Under the pieces are notes generated by a model that saw only the letters and a list, made by a program, of their open reading frames with translations, was not told the DNA's origin and made no database searches. A DNA stretch of 45,432 bases from DATBGZ01 sp036557785 (GTDB lineage: Bacteria > Actinomycetota > Actinomycetes > Mycobacteriales > Micromonosporaceae). Each line of letters opens with the position of its first letter. The stretch's first letter is position 1. The stretch covers positions 1 to 45,432 of the forward strand of contig DATBGZ010000005.1 of NCBI GenBank assembly GCA_036557785.1, written 5' to 3'. This document shows, in pieces, positions 1 to 8,674 of this stretch. Made by a program: the position numbers and the translations under genes.

Positions 1-21
1 GCGAAGGCGACCGGCGAGTGA
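1..21 (+). CDS. fusA: 3' end of fusA (elongation factor G), partial
   Basis: The first six codons read AKATGE and end at a TGA (19-21), which resembles the C-terminus of actinobacterial EF-G. In these bacteria fusA lies directly upstream of tuf in the str operon, so position and ending agree. Only six codons are visible, so this call rests on context. Confidence 0.5.
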   Translation, partial: AKATGE

Positions 22-40
22 GCGAGTGATCTCCACCCCC

Positions 41-64
41 GCGATCTTGGGGCTGTCGACGTGA
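41..64 (+). repeat. copy A of a short tuf-flanking repeat
   Basis: The fusA-tuf gap holds a GCGATCTTGG...GTCGACGTGA segment. It recurs in near-identical form just after tuf (1381-1403) and again inverted (1419-1438). Inside the gap CCGCGATC (39-46) is also complemented by GATCGCGG (95-102), and GTGAA (61-65) by TTCAC (90-94), so the RNA could fold. Function is unknown. Confidence 0.5.
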
Positions 65-172
65 AGAAGGATCGAACCACGACGACGGGTTCACGATCGC
101 GGCAAGCATGACCAAACGTCCGCCTGCGCAATCCGGCGCGAGGCGAACCATCAAGTCCTGAGGAGGACACCA

Positions 173-1366
<1,194 letters not shown>

Positions 1367-1380
1367 CACCACCTCGCCGC

Positions 1381-1438
1381 CGATCTCGGGGTGGTCGACG
1401 TGAGTTGACCTCTCAACGCGTCGACCACTCCAAGATCG
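1381..1438. repeat. imperfect 20-bp inverted repeat after tuf (REP-like hairpin)
   Basis: The left arm (1381-1400) and right arm (1419-1438) pair over 20 positions with one mismatch and one G-T wobble. The spacer folds again through GTTGA (1404-1408) and TCAAC (1413-1417). It begins 15 nt after the tuf stop and may end or protect the tuf message. It has no T-run, so it is not a textbook intrinsic terminator. The arm sequence also occurs upstream of tuf (41-64), which suggests a dispersed extragenic palindrome family. Confidence 0.65.
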
Positions 1439-1446
1439 CGAGCGAT

Positions 1447-1475
1447 TTCCGTTCTACAACGACATATGGCATAGT
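1447..1475 (+). promoter_or_regulatory. candidate S10-operon promoter
   Basis: CATAGT (1470-1475) resembles the TANNNT -10 element of the actinobacterial housekeeping sigma factor and sits in a short AT-rich patch unusual for this genome. A weak -35 (TTCCGT, 1447-1452) lies 17 bp upstream. The location between the post-tuf hairpin and rpsJ is where an S10 promoter is expected. Confidence 0.4.
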
Positions 1476-1706
1476 GAACAGGTTGCGTCGACGACGCGGC
1501 CGTGGGCTCGGGCCACGCGCATGGCTTCGAGCTCAGCCAGGTGGACGTGGGAGCGACCTCGGTTCGACCGAGTGCGAGCGCCACCAGGAACCCCAGAGCT
1601 GGCCCACCGGGGGCGGAGCCTGGCCCGGCCCGCGACACGCCCGACCGCGGGGGTCGGACGAGGGGCGCGCCCAGAGACCAGGCGGCACGAGGAAAGGTTG
1701 CCATCA

Positions 1707-2015
1707 ATGGCGGGACAGAAGATCCGCATTCGGCTGAAGGCCTACGACCACGAGGTGGTCGACTCCTCGGCGCGCAAGATCGTTGAGACGGTGACCCGGA
1801 CCGGTGCCCAGGTGGCCGGCCCGGTCCCGCTGCCCACTGAGGTGAACCGCTACTGCGTCATCCGTTCGCCGCACAAGTACAAGGACTCGCGCGAGCACTT
1901 CGAGATGCGTACGCACAAGCGCCTCATCGACATCATCGACCCGACCCCGAAGACGGTTGACTCGCTCATGCGGCTCGACCTGCCCGCGGGCGTCGACATC
2001 GAGATCAAGCTGTAG
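1707..2015 (+). CDS. rpsJ: 30S ribosomal protein S10
   Basis: S10 (NusE) is a protein of the 30S head and also a partner of NusB/NusG in antitermination. The 102-residue product begins MAGQKIRIRLKAYDHE and contains the conserved RTHKRLIDI segment near residues 69-77, matching family length exactly. The ATG at 1707 was chosen because it is preceded by GAGGAAAGG and gives the canonical N-terminus; the frame stays open upstream to 1521 but that part is not S10-like. It heads the S10 block, 11 nt before rplC. Confidence 0.98.
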   Translation: MAGQKIRIRLKAYDHEVVDSSARKIVETVTRTGAQVAGPVPLPTEVNRYCVIRSPHKYKDSREHFEMRTHKRLIDIIDPTPKTVDSLMRLDLPAGVDIEIKL

Positions 2016-2026
2016 GGACCGTACTC

Positions 2027-2686
2027 ATGGACAGGCAAGTCAAGGGAATCCTGGGCGCGAAGCTCGGCATGACCCAGCTCTGGGACAACAACAAGGTCGT
2101 CCCGGTGACGGTGGTGCAGGCCGGACCGTGCGTGGTCACCCAGGTCCGGACCCCCGACAAGGACGGCTACTCGGCCGTCCAGCTCGCCTTCGGAGCGGTC
2201 AACCCGCGCAGCGTGACCAAGCCTCGGGCGGGCCACTTCGCGGCGGCCGGGGTCGCACCACGCCGGTACGTTGTGGAGTTGCGCACCACCGACGCCAGTG
2301 AGTACACGCTCGGCCAGGAGGTCACCGTTGAGACCTTCGCGGCGGGTGCCCCCGTCGACGTGACCGGGCGGACGAAGGGCAAGGGTTTCGCGGGCGTGAT
2401 GAAGCGTCACGGCTTCGGCGGTCTACGCGCCAGCCACGGCGTCGAGCGCAAGCACCGCTCCCCCGGGTCGATCGGCGCGTGCGCCACCCCGGGGCGGGTC
2501 TTCAAGGGCGTACGGATGGCGGGCCGCATGGGCGGGGTCCGCTACACCGCCCAGGGCCTGACGATCCAGGCCGTCGACCCCGAGCAGAACCTGATCCTCG
2601 TGCGCGGCGCGATCCCCGGTCCGACCGGCGGCCTGGTCCTCATCCGTACGGCCGCGAAGTCGAAGGCGAAGGGCGGGACCACCTGA
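2027..2686 (+). CDS. rplC: 50S ribosomal protein L3
   Basis: L3 is an early-assembly 50S protein whose extended loop reaches the peptidyl-transferase centre. The 219-residue product has the conserved GILGAKLGMTQ start and the TKGKGFAGVMKRHGF and MAGRMGG segments of the family. It starts at an ATG 11 nt after rpsJ. Its TGA shares a base with the ATG of rplD (TGATG at 2684-2688), so rplD translation is probably coupled. The tail is slightly basic and otherwise ordinary. Confidence 0.98.
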   Translation: MDRQVKGILGAKLGMTQLWDNNKVVPVTVVQAGPCVVTQVRTPDKDGYSAVQLAFGAVNPRSVTKPRAGHFAAAGVAPRRYVVELRTTDASEYTLGQEVTVETFAAGAPVDVTGRTKGKGFAGVMKRHGFGGLRASHGVERKHRSPGSIGACATPGRVFKGVRMAGRMGGVRYTAQGLTIQAVDPEQNLILVRGAIPGPTGGLVLIRTAAKSKAKGGTT

Positions 2687-3366
2687 TGTCTACAGTGGAC
2701 GTTCACGCCGTCGGCGGTGACGGCACGGCTGGCACAGCCGAGCTTCCAGACGAGGTCTTCGACGTGCCTGCCAACATCCCCCTGATGCACCAGGTCGTGG
2801 TCGCCCAGCTCGCGGCCGCACGCCAGGGCACCCACAAGACGAAGACGCGTGGCGAGGTTCGCGGCGGGGGCAAGAAGCCGTACAAGCAGAAGGGCACCGG
2901 CCGGGCGCGACAGGGCTCGACCCGGGCCCCTCAGTTCACCGGCGGTGGCACCGTACACGGCCCGGTGCCGCGCTCGTACGCCCAGCGCACGCCCAAGAAG
3001 ATGAAGGCGGCCGCACTGCGCGGCGCGCTCTCGGACCGGGCCCGGGACGGGCGGGTGCACGTGGTCGAGTCGTTTGTGGACGGCGAGACTCCGCGGACGA
3101 AGGCCGCGATCGAGACGCTGCGAGCGGTGACCGAGGCCCCACGGGTGCTCGTGGTGCTCTCCCGCGACGACGAGGTCGGCTGGCTGTCGCTGCGCAACGT
3201 GCCCGAGGTGCACCTGCTCGCCGCGGACCAGCTCAACACGTACGACGTGCTGGTCAGCGACGAGGTGGTCTTCACCCAGGCGGCGCTGGCCGAGTTCCTC
3301 GACCCCGCGAGCCGAACCACGGGTCGGAGTCTGGATGAGCCTGGCAGTGGGGAGGCTGGACAGTGA
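2686..3366 (+). CDS. rplD: 50S ribosomal protein L4
   Basis: L4 (226 residues) binds 23S rRNA domain I, lines the exit tunnel and in many bacteria represses its own S10 operon. The tunnel loop with RGGGKKPYKQKGTGRARQG is present around residues 63-81. The ATG at 2686 overlaps the rplC stop by one base and gives the family N-terminus with a short acidic lead (MSTVDVHAVGGDG). The frame is open further upstream (2479) but overlaps rplC, so that extension is rejected. Its TGA (3364-3366) overlaps the GTG of rplW. Confidence 0.98.
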   Translation: MSTVDVHAVGGDGTAGTAELPDEVFDVPANIPLMHQVVVAQLAAARQGTHKTKTRGEVRGGGKKPYKQKGTGRARQGSTRAPQFTGGGTVHGPVPRSYAQRTPKKMKAAALRGALSDRARDGRVHVVESFVDGETPRTKAAIETLRAVTEAPRVLVVLSRDDEVGWLSLRNVPEVHLLAADQLNTYDVLVSDEVVFTQAALAEFLDPASRTTGRSLDEPGSGEAGQ

Positions 3367-3665
3367 GCACGGTCGCTGACCCGCGCGACATCATCGTGGC
3401 ACCGGTGGTGTCGGAGAAGTCGTACGCGGAGTTGCAGAACAACTGGTACACGTTCTTGGTCCACCCGGACGCGAACAAGACCGAGATCAAGATCGCCATC
3501 CAGAGCATCTTCAATGTGCGGGTGCTGAGCGTGAACACCCTCAACCGGGCGGGAAAGCGCAAGCGCACCCGGGCCGGGTGGGGCAAGCGCAAGGACATCA
3601 AGCGCGCGATCGTCAAGCTCGCCGACGGTGACCGCATCGACGCCTTCGGCGGACCGGTGAGCTGA
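3363..3665 (+). CDS. rplW: 50S ribosomal protein L23
   Basis: L23 (100 residues) sits at the tunnel exit and docks trigger factor and SRP. The product begins MSTVADPRDIIVAPVVSEKSY and has the conserved VNTLNRAGKRKR loop and a basic central part. The start is a GTG whose TG forms part of the rplD stop (GTGA, 3363-3366), so coupling is likely. It is separated from rplB by 13 nt. Length and order match the S10 operon. Confidence 0.98.
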   Translation: MSTVADPRDIIVAPVVSEKSYAELQNNWYTFLVHPDANKTEIKIAIQSIFNVRVLSVNTLNRAGKRKRTRAGWGKRKDIKRAIVKLADGDRIDAFGGPVS

Positions 3666-3678
3666 GGGGTAGGGACCA

Positions 3679-4518
3679 ATGGCTATCCGTAAGTACAAGC
3701 CGACTTCGGCCGGACGTCGCGGGGCGAGCGTCGCTGACTTCGCCGAGATCACCCGGTCGACGCCGGAGAAGTCGCTGCTGCGACCGCTGAGCAACAAGGG
3801 CGGGCGCAACGCGCAGGGCCGCGTGACGACCCGCCACCAGGGCGGCGGCCACAAGCGCCAGTACCGCCTCATCGACTTCCGCCGGGTGGACAAGGACGGC
3901 GTGCCGGCGAAGGTCGCGCACATCGAGTACGACCCGAACCGCACGGCTCGGATCGCGTTGCTGCACTACTCCGATGGCGACAAGCGGTACATCCTCGCGC
4001 CCAAGGACCTCAAGCAGGGCGACCGGGTGGAGTCGGGGCCAGGCGCCGACATCAAGCCAGGCAACAACCTGCCGCTGCGCAACATCCCTGTCGGTACCCA
4101 GGTCCACGCCGTCGAGTTGCGACCCGGGGGCGGGGCCAAGCTGGCCCGCTCCGCTGGCGTGGGGATCCAGTTGCTCGGCCGCGAGGGCGACTACGCCACG
4201 TTGCGTCTGCCCTCGGGCGAGATCCGCAGGGTCGACGTGCGCTGTCGCGCCACCGTGGGCGAGATCGGCAACGCCGACCAGTCAAACATCAACTGGGGCA
4301 AGGCCGGCCGGATGCGCTGGAAGGGCAAGCGACCCAGCGTCCGCGGTGTCGCGATGAACCCGATCGACCACCCGCACGGCGGTGGTGAGGGGAAGACCTC
4401 CGGTGGCCGGCATCCGGTCAACCCGAAGGGCAAGCCCGAGGGCCGTACCCGTCGTGCGCACCTGCCCAGTGACCGTCTCATCGTCCGTCGCCGCTACGCG
4501 ACCCGGAAGCGGGGTTAG
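3679..4518 (+). CDS. rplB: 50S ribosomal protein L2
   Basis: L2 (279 residues) is one of the most conserved ribosomal proteins, needed for subunit association and peptidyl transfer. It starts MAIRKYKPTSAGRRGASVADF and carries the RNA-binding core and the signature GVAMNPIDHPHGGGEG near residue 217, with the functionally important histidine. The basic C-terminus ends in RRRYATRKRG. Start at an ATG after GGGGTAGGG. The next gene, rpsS, begins 8 nt downstream. Confidence 0.99.
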   Translation: MAIRKYKPTSAGRRGASVADFAEITRSTPEKSLLRPLSNKGGRNAQGRVTTRHQGGGHKRQYRLIDFRRVDKDGVPAKVAHIEYDPNRTARIALLHYSDGDKRYILAPKDLKQGDRVESGPGADIKPGNNLPLRNIPVGTQVHAVELRPGGGAKLARSAGVGIQLLGREGDYATLRLPSGEIRRVDVRCRATVGEIGNADQSNINWGKAGRMRWKGKRPSVRGVAMNPIDHPHGGGEGKTSGGRHPVNPKGKPEGRTRRAHLPSDRLIVRRRYATRKRG

Positions 4519-4526
4519 AGGTACTC

Positions 4527-4808
4527 ATGCCGCGCAGTCTGAAGAAGGGCCCGTTCGTCGACGACCACCTGCTCAAGAAGGTCGAGACGCAGAACGAGCG
4601 CAACAGCAAGAACGTGATCAAGACCTGGTCGCGCCGGTCGACGATCATCCCGGAGATGCTCGGGCACACTATCGCCGTCCACGATGGACGCAAGCATGTG
4701 CCGGTCTTCGTCACCGAGGCGATGGTCGGGCACAAGCTCGGGGAGTTCGCGCTGACCCGCACCTTCAAGGGCCACGAGAAGGAAGACCGCAAGGCCCGCC
4801 GCCGCTGA
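4527..4808 (+). CDS. rpsS: 30S ribosomal protein S19
   Basis: S19 (93 residues) forms a heterodimer with S13 in the 30S head and contacts the A-site tRNA. It begins MPRSLKKGPFVDDHLLKK and has the conserved IKTWSRRSTIIPEMLGHTIAVHDG block in the middle, of which GHTIAVHDG is the most diagnostic. Length is typical. It sits in its standard place between rplB and rplV. Confidence 0.98.
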   Translation: MPRSLKKGPFVDDHLLKKVETQNERNSKNVIKTWSRRSTIIPEMLGHTIAVHDGRKHVPVFVTEAMVGHKLGEFALTRTFKGHEKEDRKARRR

Positions 4809-4844
4809 CGGCTGGTCTGCAGACGAGAGCTGAGGGGACACCCG

Positions 4845-5522
4845 ATGGCAACACCTATCGCCACGCTGCCGGGCGCGCGCGCGGTCGCACGCCACGTGCG
4901 GATCTCGCCGTCCAAGGCCCGACGCGTGGTCGACCTCGTACGCGGTCTGCCCGCACAGGAGGCCCTGACGGTGCTGAAGTTCGCGCCGCAGGCGGCGAGC
5001 GAGACCGTCTACAAGGTGCTCGCGAGCGCGATCGCCAACGCGGAGAACAACGAGCGGCTGGACCCTGAGTCGCTGCTCGTCAGGGCCGCGTACGTGGACG
5101 AGGGCGCGACGATGAAGCGGTTCCGGCCCCGGGCGCAGGGGCGCGCCTACCGGATCCGCAAGCGCACCTGTCACATCACCATCGAGGTGGAGAGCGTCAT
5201 CACCGGTGGCCGGCGCGAGCGTACGTCCGCCGCCACGCGGCCGGCCGCCAAGGTCGCACCCGCGCGGGCCGCGCGCAGGGCAACGCCGACCAAGGCCGAG
5301 CCCGCCGTCGAGGTCGAGGCCGACGAGGTCGAGGTCGTCGAAGCGCCGCCCGCGAAGGCCGCCCCCGCGAAGGCCGTCCCCGCGAAGGCCGCCCCCGCGA
5401 AGGCTGCGAAGAAGACCACCGCGACCAAGGCGGCGCCGTCGGCACAGAGCACGTCGGAGACCAAGCCAGCCAAGAAGGCCCCCGGCAAGAAGGCGGCGAA
5501 GGCCGAGGAGGAGACCGAGTAA
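4845..5522 (+). CDS. rplV: 50S ribosomal protein L22 with long Ala/Lys-rich C-terminal tail
   Basis: L22 contacts all domains of 23S rRNA and its hairpin lines the exit tunnel. Residues 1-120 or so are the canonical domain, with ISPSKARRVVDLVRG near the start and RAQGRAYRIRKRTCHITI near residue 110. The remaining hundred residues are a low-complexity tail of Ala, Lys, Pro and Glu with PAKAA repeats, making the protein 225 residues against about 110-130 in most bacteria. Tails like this are known in actinobacterial L22 but vary in length. The stop overlaps the rpsC start (TAATG, 5520-5524). Confidence 0.97.
   Translation: MATPIATLPGARAVARHVRISPSKARRVVDLVRGLPAQEALTVLKFAPQAASETVYKVLASAIANAENNERLDPESLLVRAAYVDEGATMKRFRPRAQGRAYRIRKRTCHITIEVESVITGGRRERTSAATRPAAKVAPARAARRATPTKAEPAVEVEADEVEVVEAPPAKAAPAKAVPAKAAPAKAAKKTTATKAAPSAQSTSETKPAKKAPGKKAAKAEEETE
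5347..5409 (+). repeat. 15-bp in-frame tandem repeats in rplV
   Basis: About four units of a 15-bp motif close to GCCCCCGCGAAGGCC run through the tail of rplV, each encoding AAPAK or AVPAK. The unit is a multiple of three, so slippage would change tail length without breaking the frame. Confidence 0.7.
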
Positions 5523-6367
5523 TGGGACAGAAGGTTCACCCGACCGGGTTCCGGCTCGGCATCTCCACCGACTGGAAGTCGCGCTGGTACGCGGACAAGC
5601 TCTACAAGGACTACATCGCCGAGGATGTGAAGATCCGCAAGCTCATCGCCAAGGGCGGGGAGCGTGCCGGCGTGTCCAAGGTGGACATCGAGCGGACGCG
5701 CGACCGCGTGCGCATCGACATCCACACGGCACGCCCGGGCATCGTGATCGGGCGCAAGGGCGCCGAGGCGGACCGGATCCGTGGCGACCTGGAGAAGCTG
5801 ACCGGCAAGCAGGTTCAGCTGAACATCCTCGAGGTGAAGACGCCGGAGTCGGACGCGCAGCTCGTCGCGCAGGCGGTTGCCGAGCAGCTCTCCAGCCGGG
5901 TCAGCTTCCGTCGGGCCATGCGCAAGTCGATGCAGTCGGCAATGAAGAACACCGCCGTGAAGGGCATCCGGGTGCAGGTCTCCGGTCGCTTGGGCGGCGC
6001 GGAGATGAGCCGTACCGAGTTCTACCGCGAGGGTCGGGTGCCGCTGCACACCCTGCGCGCCAACATCGAGTTCGGGTTCTTCGAGGCACGCACCACCTTC
6101 GGGCGTATCGGCGTGAAGGTCTGGATCTACAAGGGAGACACCGGGCCAGGTGCGGCGCCCACCGCCGAGCAGGCGTCCGGCCGACCCCGTCGTGAGGGAC
6201 GCGGCGCGGATCGCACCGAGCGTCCACGCGGTCGCGTGCGGTCCGGTTCGGCCGGCACCACGGCGGGCGGCACCGAGGCGGGCCGGGCCAGTGCGCAGGC
6301 GGCCGCCGCGGCGTCGGAGCCGGAGACCACCGAGGCCGTGACCGCGGCCGAGAGCCAGGAGGGCTGA
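5522..6367 (+). CDS. rpsC: 30S ribosomal protein S3
   Basis: S3 forms part of the mRNA entry channel and its helicase activity. It starts MGQKVHPTGFRLGISTDW. The KH domain with IVIGRKGAEADRIR lies near residues 76-90, and the C-terminal domain with GIRVQVSGRLGGAEMSR near 150. After about residue 212 a variable Arg/Gly/Ala-rich then acidic tail extends the protein to 281 residues, a common actinobacterial trait. The ATG at 5522 overlaps the rplV stop, and a GAGGAGG lies within the last rplV codons. Confidence 0.98.
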   Translation: MGQKVHPTGFRLGISTDWKSRWYADKLYKDYIAEDVKIRKLIAKGGERAGVSKVDIERTRDRVRIDIHTARPGIVIGRKGAEADRIRGDLEKLTGKQVQLNILEVKTPESDAQLVAQAVAEQLSSRVSFRRAMRKSMQSAMKNTAVKGIRVQVSGRLGGAEMSRTEFYREGRVPLHTLRANIEFGFFEARTTFGRIGVKVWIYKGDTGPGAAPTAEQASGRPRREGRGADRTERPRGRVRSGSAGTTAGGTEAGRASAQAAAAASEPETTEAVTAAESQEG

Positions 6368-6370
6368 TCC

Positions 6371-6796
6371 ATGTTCATGCCCCGCAAGCCCCCCGGCGGC
6401 TTTCGCAAGCCGCACCACCCTGACCGGCACGGCATGAGCAAGGGTGGCACCAAGGTGGTCTTCGGCGAGTTCGGCATCCAGGCACTTGAGCCCGCGTATG
6501 TCACCAACCGGCAGATCGAGGCAGCCCGTATCGCCATGACGCGTCACATCAAGCGTGGCGGCAAGGTCTGGATCACGGTCTTCCCCGACCGGGCGATCAC
6601 GAAGAAGCCCGCGGAGACCCGGATGGGCTCAGGCAAGGGCTCGCCCGAGTGGTGGGTCACGAACGTCAAGCCGGGGCGGATCCTGTTCGAGATGTCCTTC
6701 CCGAGCGAGGCGACGGCGCGCGAGGCGATGCGGCGGGCGATCCACAAGCTGCCGATGAAGTGCCGCATCGTCACGCGTGAGGCGGGTGAGTCCTGA
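6371..6796 (+). CDS. rplP: 50S ribosomal protein L16
   Basis: L16 (141 residues) organises the A-site region and the GTPase-associated centre of the 50S. It begins MFMPRKPPGGFRKPHHPDRHG and contains the conserved GKGSPEWWVTNVKPGRILFE region, with the arginine residue that is hydroxylated in some bacteria lying in this area. It starts 3 nt after rpsC and its TGA shares a base with the rpmC ATG (TGATG, 6794-6798). Confidence 0.97.
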   Translation: MFMPRKPPGGFRKPHHPDRHGMSKGGTKVVFGEFGIQALEPAYVTNRQIEAARIAMTRHIKRGGKVWITVFPDRAITKKPAETRMGSGKGSPEWWVTNVKPGRILFEMSFPSEATAREAMRRAIHKLPMKCRIVTREAGES

Positions 6797-7029
6797 TGGC
6801 AGGAGGGACCGCGGCCGCCGAGCTGCGCGAGTTCTCCACCGAGGAACTCATGAACCGGCTCAAGGAGGCGAAGGCGGAGCTGTTCAACCTGCGGGTCCAG
6901 TCCGCCACCGGCCAGCTCGACAACAACCGCCGGCTGAAGGCCGTTCGTAGCGACATCGCCCGGATCTACACCATCATGCGGGAGCGCGAGCTCGGGCTCT
7001 CGGCCGAACCCACTGAGGTGACTGCATGA
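6796..7029 (+). CDS. rpmC: 50S ribosomal protein L29
   Basis: L29 is a small two-helix protein next to L23 at the tunnel exit. The 77-residue product has the family core ELREFSTEELMNRLKEAKAEL (shortened: residues 10-30) followed by NLRVQSATGQLDNNRRL and VRSDIARIYTIMRERE. It overlaps rplP by one base, so it should be translationally coupled. A 31-nt gap with GGGGAGGAG separates it from rpsQ. Confidence 0.97.
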   Translation: MAGGTAAAELREFSTEELMNRLKEAKAELFNLRVQSATGQLDNNRRLKAVRSDIARIYTIMRERELGLSAEPTEVTA

Positions 7030-7060
7030 GCCACGCAATCTGGCACGGGGAGGAGCCGAA

Positions 7061-7342
7061 ATGACCGAGACGAGCGCCGCCCCCAGCCGCTCCCGCGCCC
7101 GGCGCAAGGTCCGCGAGGGCATCGTCGTGAGCGACAAGATGGACAAGACCGTGGTCGTGGTCGTGGAAGACCGGGTCAAGCACCCGCTCTACGGCAAGGT
7201 CCTGCGTCGCACGAGCCGGCTTAAGGCTCACGACGAGAGCAACGCGGCGGGTATCGGCGACCGGGTGTCCATCATGGAGACTCGTCCGCTCTCGGCCACC
7301 AAGCGCTGGCGGGTCGTCGAGATTCTGGAGCGAGCCAAGTGA
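7061..7342 (+). CDS. rpsQ: 30S ribosomal protein S17
   Basis: S17 (93 residues) is an OB-fold primary binder of 16S rRNA helix 11. After a short variable N-terminus (MTETSAAPSRSRARR) comes the family block VREGIVVSDKMDKTVVVVVE, then YGKVLRRTSRLKAHDE. The ATG follows GGGGAGGAGCC at a good distance. The TGA (7340-7342) overlaps the GTG of rplN, joining the S10 and spc blocks without a break. Confidence 0.97.
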   Translation: MTETSAAPSRSRARRKVREGIVVSDKMDKTVVVVVEDRVKHPLYGKVLRRTSRLKAHDESNAAGIGDRVSIMETRPLSATKRWRVVEILERAK

Positions 7343-7707
7343 TCCAGCAGGAGACGCGACTCAAGGTCGCCGACAACACCGGTGCCCGGGAGATCCTGTG
7401 CATCCGCGTGCTCGGCGGCTCCGGCCGTCGCTACGCCAGCATCGGTGACGTCATCGTGGCCACCGTCAAGGACGCGATCCCCGGTGCCGGCGTCAAGAAG
7501 GGTGACGTGGTCCGGGCCGTGGTGGTCCGTACGGCCAAGGAGCGGCGGCGGCCGGACGGCTCGTACATCCGCTTCGACGAGAACGCCGCGGTCATCATCA
7601 AGGACGGCGGGGATCCGCGCGGTACGCGCATCTTCGGCCCGGTCGGCCGCGAGTTGCGGGACAAGCGGTTCATGAAGATCATCAGCCTGGCCTCGGAGGT
7701 GCTGTAG
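7339..7707 (+). CDS. rplN: 50S ribosomal protein L14
   Basis: L14 (122 residues) lies on the subunit interface and is the docking site of RsfS. It starts MIQQETRLKVADNTGAREIL and contains the conserved KKGDVVRAVVVRT and FDENAAVIIKD segments. It starts at a GTG overlapping the rpsQ stop. In many bacteria rplN opens the spc operon; here I see no room for a separate promoter, so the S10 and spc genes are probably one transcription unit. Confidence 0.98.
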   Translation: MIQQETRLKVADNTGAREILCIRVLGGSGRRYASIGDVIVATVKDAIPGAGVKKGDVVRAVVVRTAKERRRPDGSYIRFDENAAVIIKDGGDPRGTRIFGPVGRELRDKRFMKIISLASEVL

Positions 7708-7709
7708 CC

Positions 7710-8027
7710 GTGAAGATCCGTCGAGGCGACACGGTCCAGGTCGTCGCGGGCAAGGACAAGGGTGCCCGCGGCAAGGTCCTCGCCGCCCTGCCCAAGGAGG
7801 GCAAGGTGCTCGTGGAGGGCGTGAACCGCGTCAAGCGACACACCCGGGTGCGCACCACCCAGCGGGGAGCGAAGACCGGCGGCATCGTGACCCAGGAGGC
7901 CGCGATTGACGCATCGAACGTGATGGTCGTCGACCCGGACGGCAACCCGACCCGGGTCGGCTACCGGATCGACGATAACGGTCAGAAGATCCGGGTCGCC
8001 CGAACCACCGGTAAGGACCTGCCATGA
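7710..8027 (+). CDS. rplX: 50S ribosomal protein L24
   Basis: L24 (105 residues) is an assembly initiator with a KOW/SH3-like domain. The N-terminus MKIRRGDTVQVVAGKDKGARG contains the KOW motif, followed by the VEGVNRVKRHTR segment. It starts at a GTG 2 nt after rplN and ends in an ATGA overlap with rplE (8024-8027). Confidence 0.98.
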   Translation: MKIRRGDTVQVVAGKDKGARGKVLAALPKEGKVLVEGVNRVKRHTRVRTTQRGAKTGGIVTQEAAIDASNVMVVDPDGNPTRVGYRIDDNGQKIRVARTTGKDLP

Positions 8028-8617
8028 CACAGGCTGCAACCCGTGCTGAGCGCCCGCCGGCGCCGGCCACTCCGCGGCTCAAGGAGCGCTATCGCGAGCA
8101 GATCGTGCCGGCGCTACGCGATGAGTTCCGTTACCACAACCCGATGCAGGTGCCGCGCCTGGTGAAGATCGTGGTCAACATGGGCGTGGGCGAAGCCGCG
8201 CGTGACGCCAAGCTCATGGACGGCGCGGTTCGCGACCTCACCGCGATCACCGGGCAGAAGCCTCAGGTCCGACGGGCCACGAGGTCGATCGCCCAGTTCA
8301 AGCTGCGTGAGGGTATGCCGATCGGCGCGAAGGTGACGCTGCGCGGCGATCGCATGTGGGAGTTCCTGGACCGCCTGCTCTCGATTGCGCTGCCGCGCAT
8401 CCGCGACTTCCGGGGTCTTGACGGGCGCAAGCTCGACGGCCACGGCAACTACACGTTCGGACTCACCGAGCAATCGGTGTTCCACGAGGTCGACCAGGAC
8501 CGCATCGACCGGGTTCGTGGCATGGACATCACGGTCGTGACCACGGCCACCAGCGACAACGAGGGCCGGGCACTGCTCAAGCACCTCGGGTTTCCATTCA
8601 AGGAGCTCGCGAGTTGA
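8024..8617 (+). CDS. rplE: 50S ribosomal protein L5
   Basis: L5 (197 residues) binds 5S rRNA and contacts the P-site tRNA. After a 16-residue variable lead it has LKERYREQIVPALRDEF, then KIVVNMGVGEA, TGQKPQVRRATRSIAQFKLREGMPIG (conserved loop around residues 75-100) and the C-terminal GMDITVVTTATSDNEGRALLKHLGFPF. The start overlaps the rplX stop. The last codons (KELAS) lie inside the first copy of a 32-nt tandem duplication that continues to rpsN. Confidence 0.98.
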   Translation: MTQAATRAERPPAPATPRLKERYREQIVPALRDEFRYHNPMQVPRLVKIVVNMGVGEAARDAKLMDGAVRDLTAITGQKPQVRRATRSIAQFKLREGMPIGAKVTLRGDRMWEFLDRLLSIALPRIRDFRGLDGRKLDGHGNYTFGLTEQSVFHEVDQDRIDRVRGMDITVVTTATSDNEGRALLKHLGFPFKELAS

Positions 8618-8669
8618 ACCGGCATTACAGCAAGGAGCTCGCGAGATGAACCAGCATTTCAGCAAGGAG
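8599..8669 (+). repeat. 32-nt tandem duplication spanning the rplE end and rpsN ribosome-binding site
   Basis: Copies at 8599-8630 and 8631-8662 differ at only a few positions, and a third partial copy (CAAGGAG, 8663-8669) supplies the rpsN Shine-Dalgarno. Each copy carries AAGGAG. Two overlapping mini-frames result: a TTG frame at 8614-8649, and an ATG frame at 8646-8675 (MNQHFSKEN) whose TGA overlaps the rpsN ATG (TGATG). Confidence 0.8.
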
Positions 8670-8674
8670 AACTG

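Larger units (their letters stand above)
1367..1706. other. tuf-rpsJ intergenic region (340 bp)
   Basis: This gap separates the str and S10 blocks. It starts with a 20-bp imperfect inverted repeat (1381-1438), followed by a candidate -10 (CATAGT, 1470-1475). About 230 nt of untranslated leader then run up to the rpsJ Shine-Dalgarno GAGGAAAGG (about 1690-1698). Reading frames through the leader extend rpsJ upstream but show no conserved protein. A leader of this length could carry S10-operon autoregulation by L4, but I cannot identify a known L4-binding fold by eye. Confidence 0.6.

Noticed and set aside
1405..1433. TTGACC at 1405-1410 as the -35 of the S10 promoter
   Set aside because: It lies in the loop of the post-tuf hairpin and no TANNNT is found 16-19 bp downstream.
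5171..6547. Long minus-strand open frames opposite the ribosomal genes (for example 458 codons at 5171-6547 and 337 at 2931-3944)
   Set aside because: They mirror strongly conserved + strand genes, show repetitive Arg/Ala/Ser or His/Leu compositions typical of antisense frames in high-GC DNA, and have no recognisable domains.
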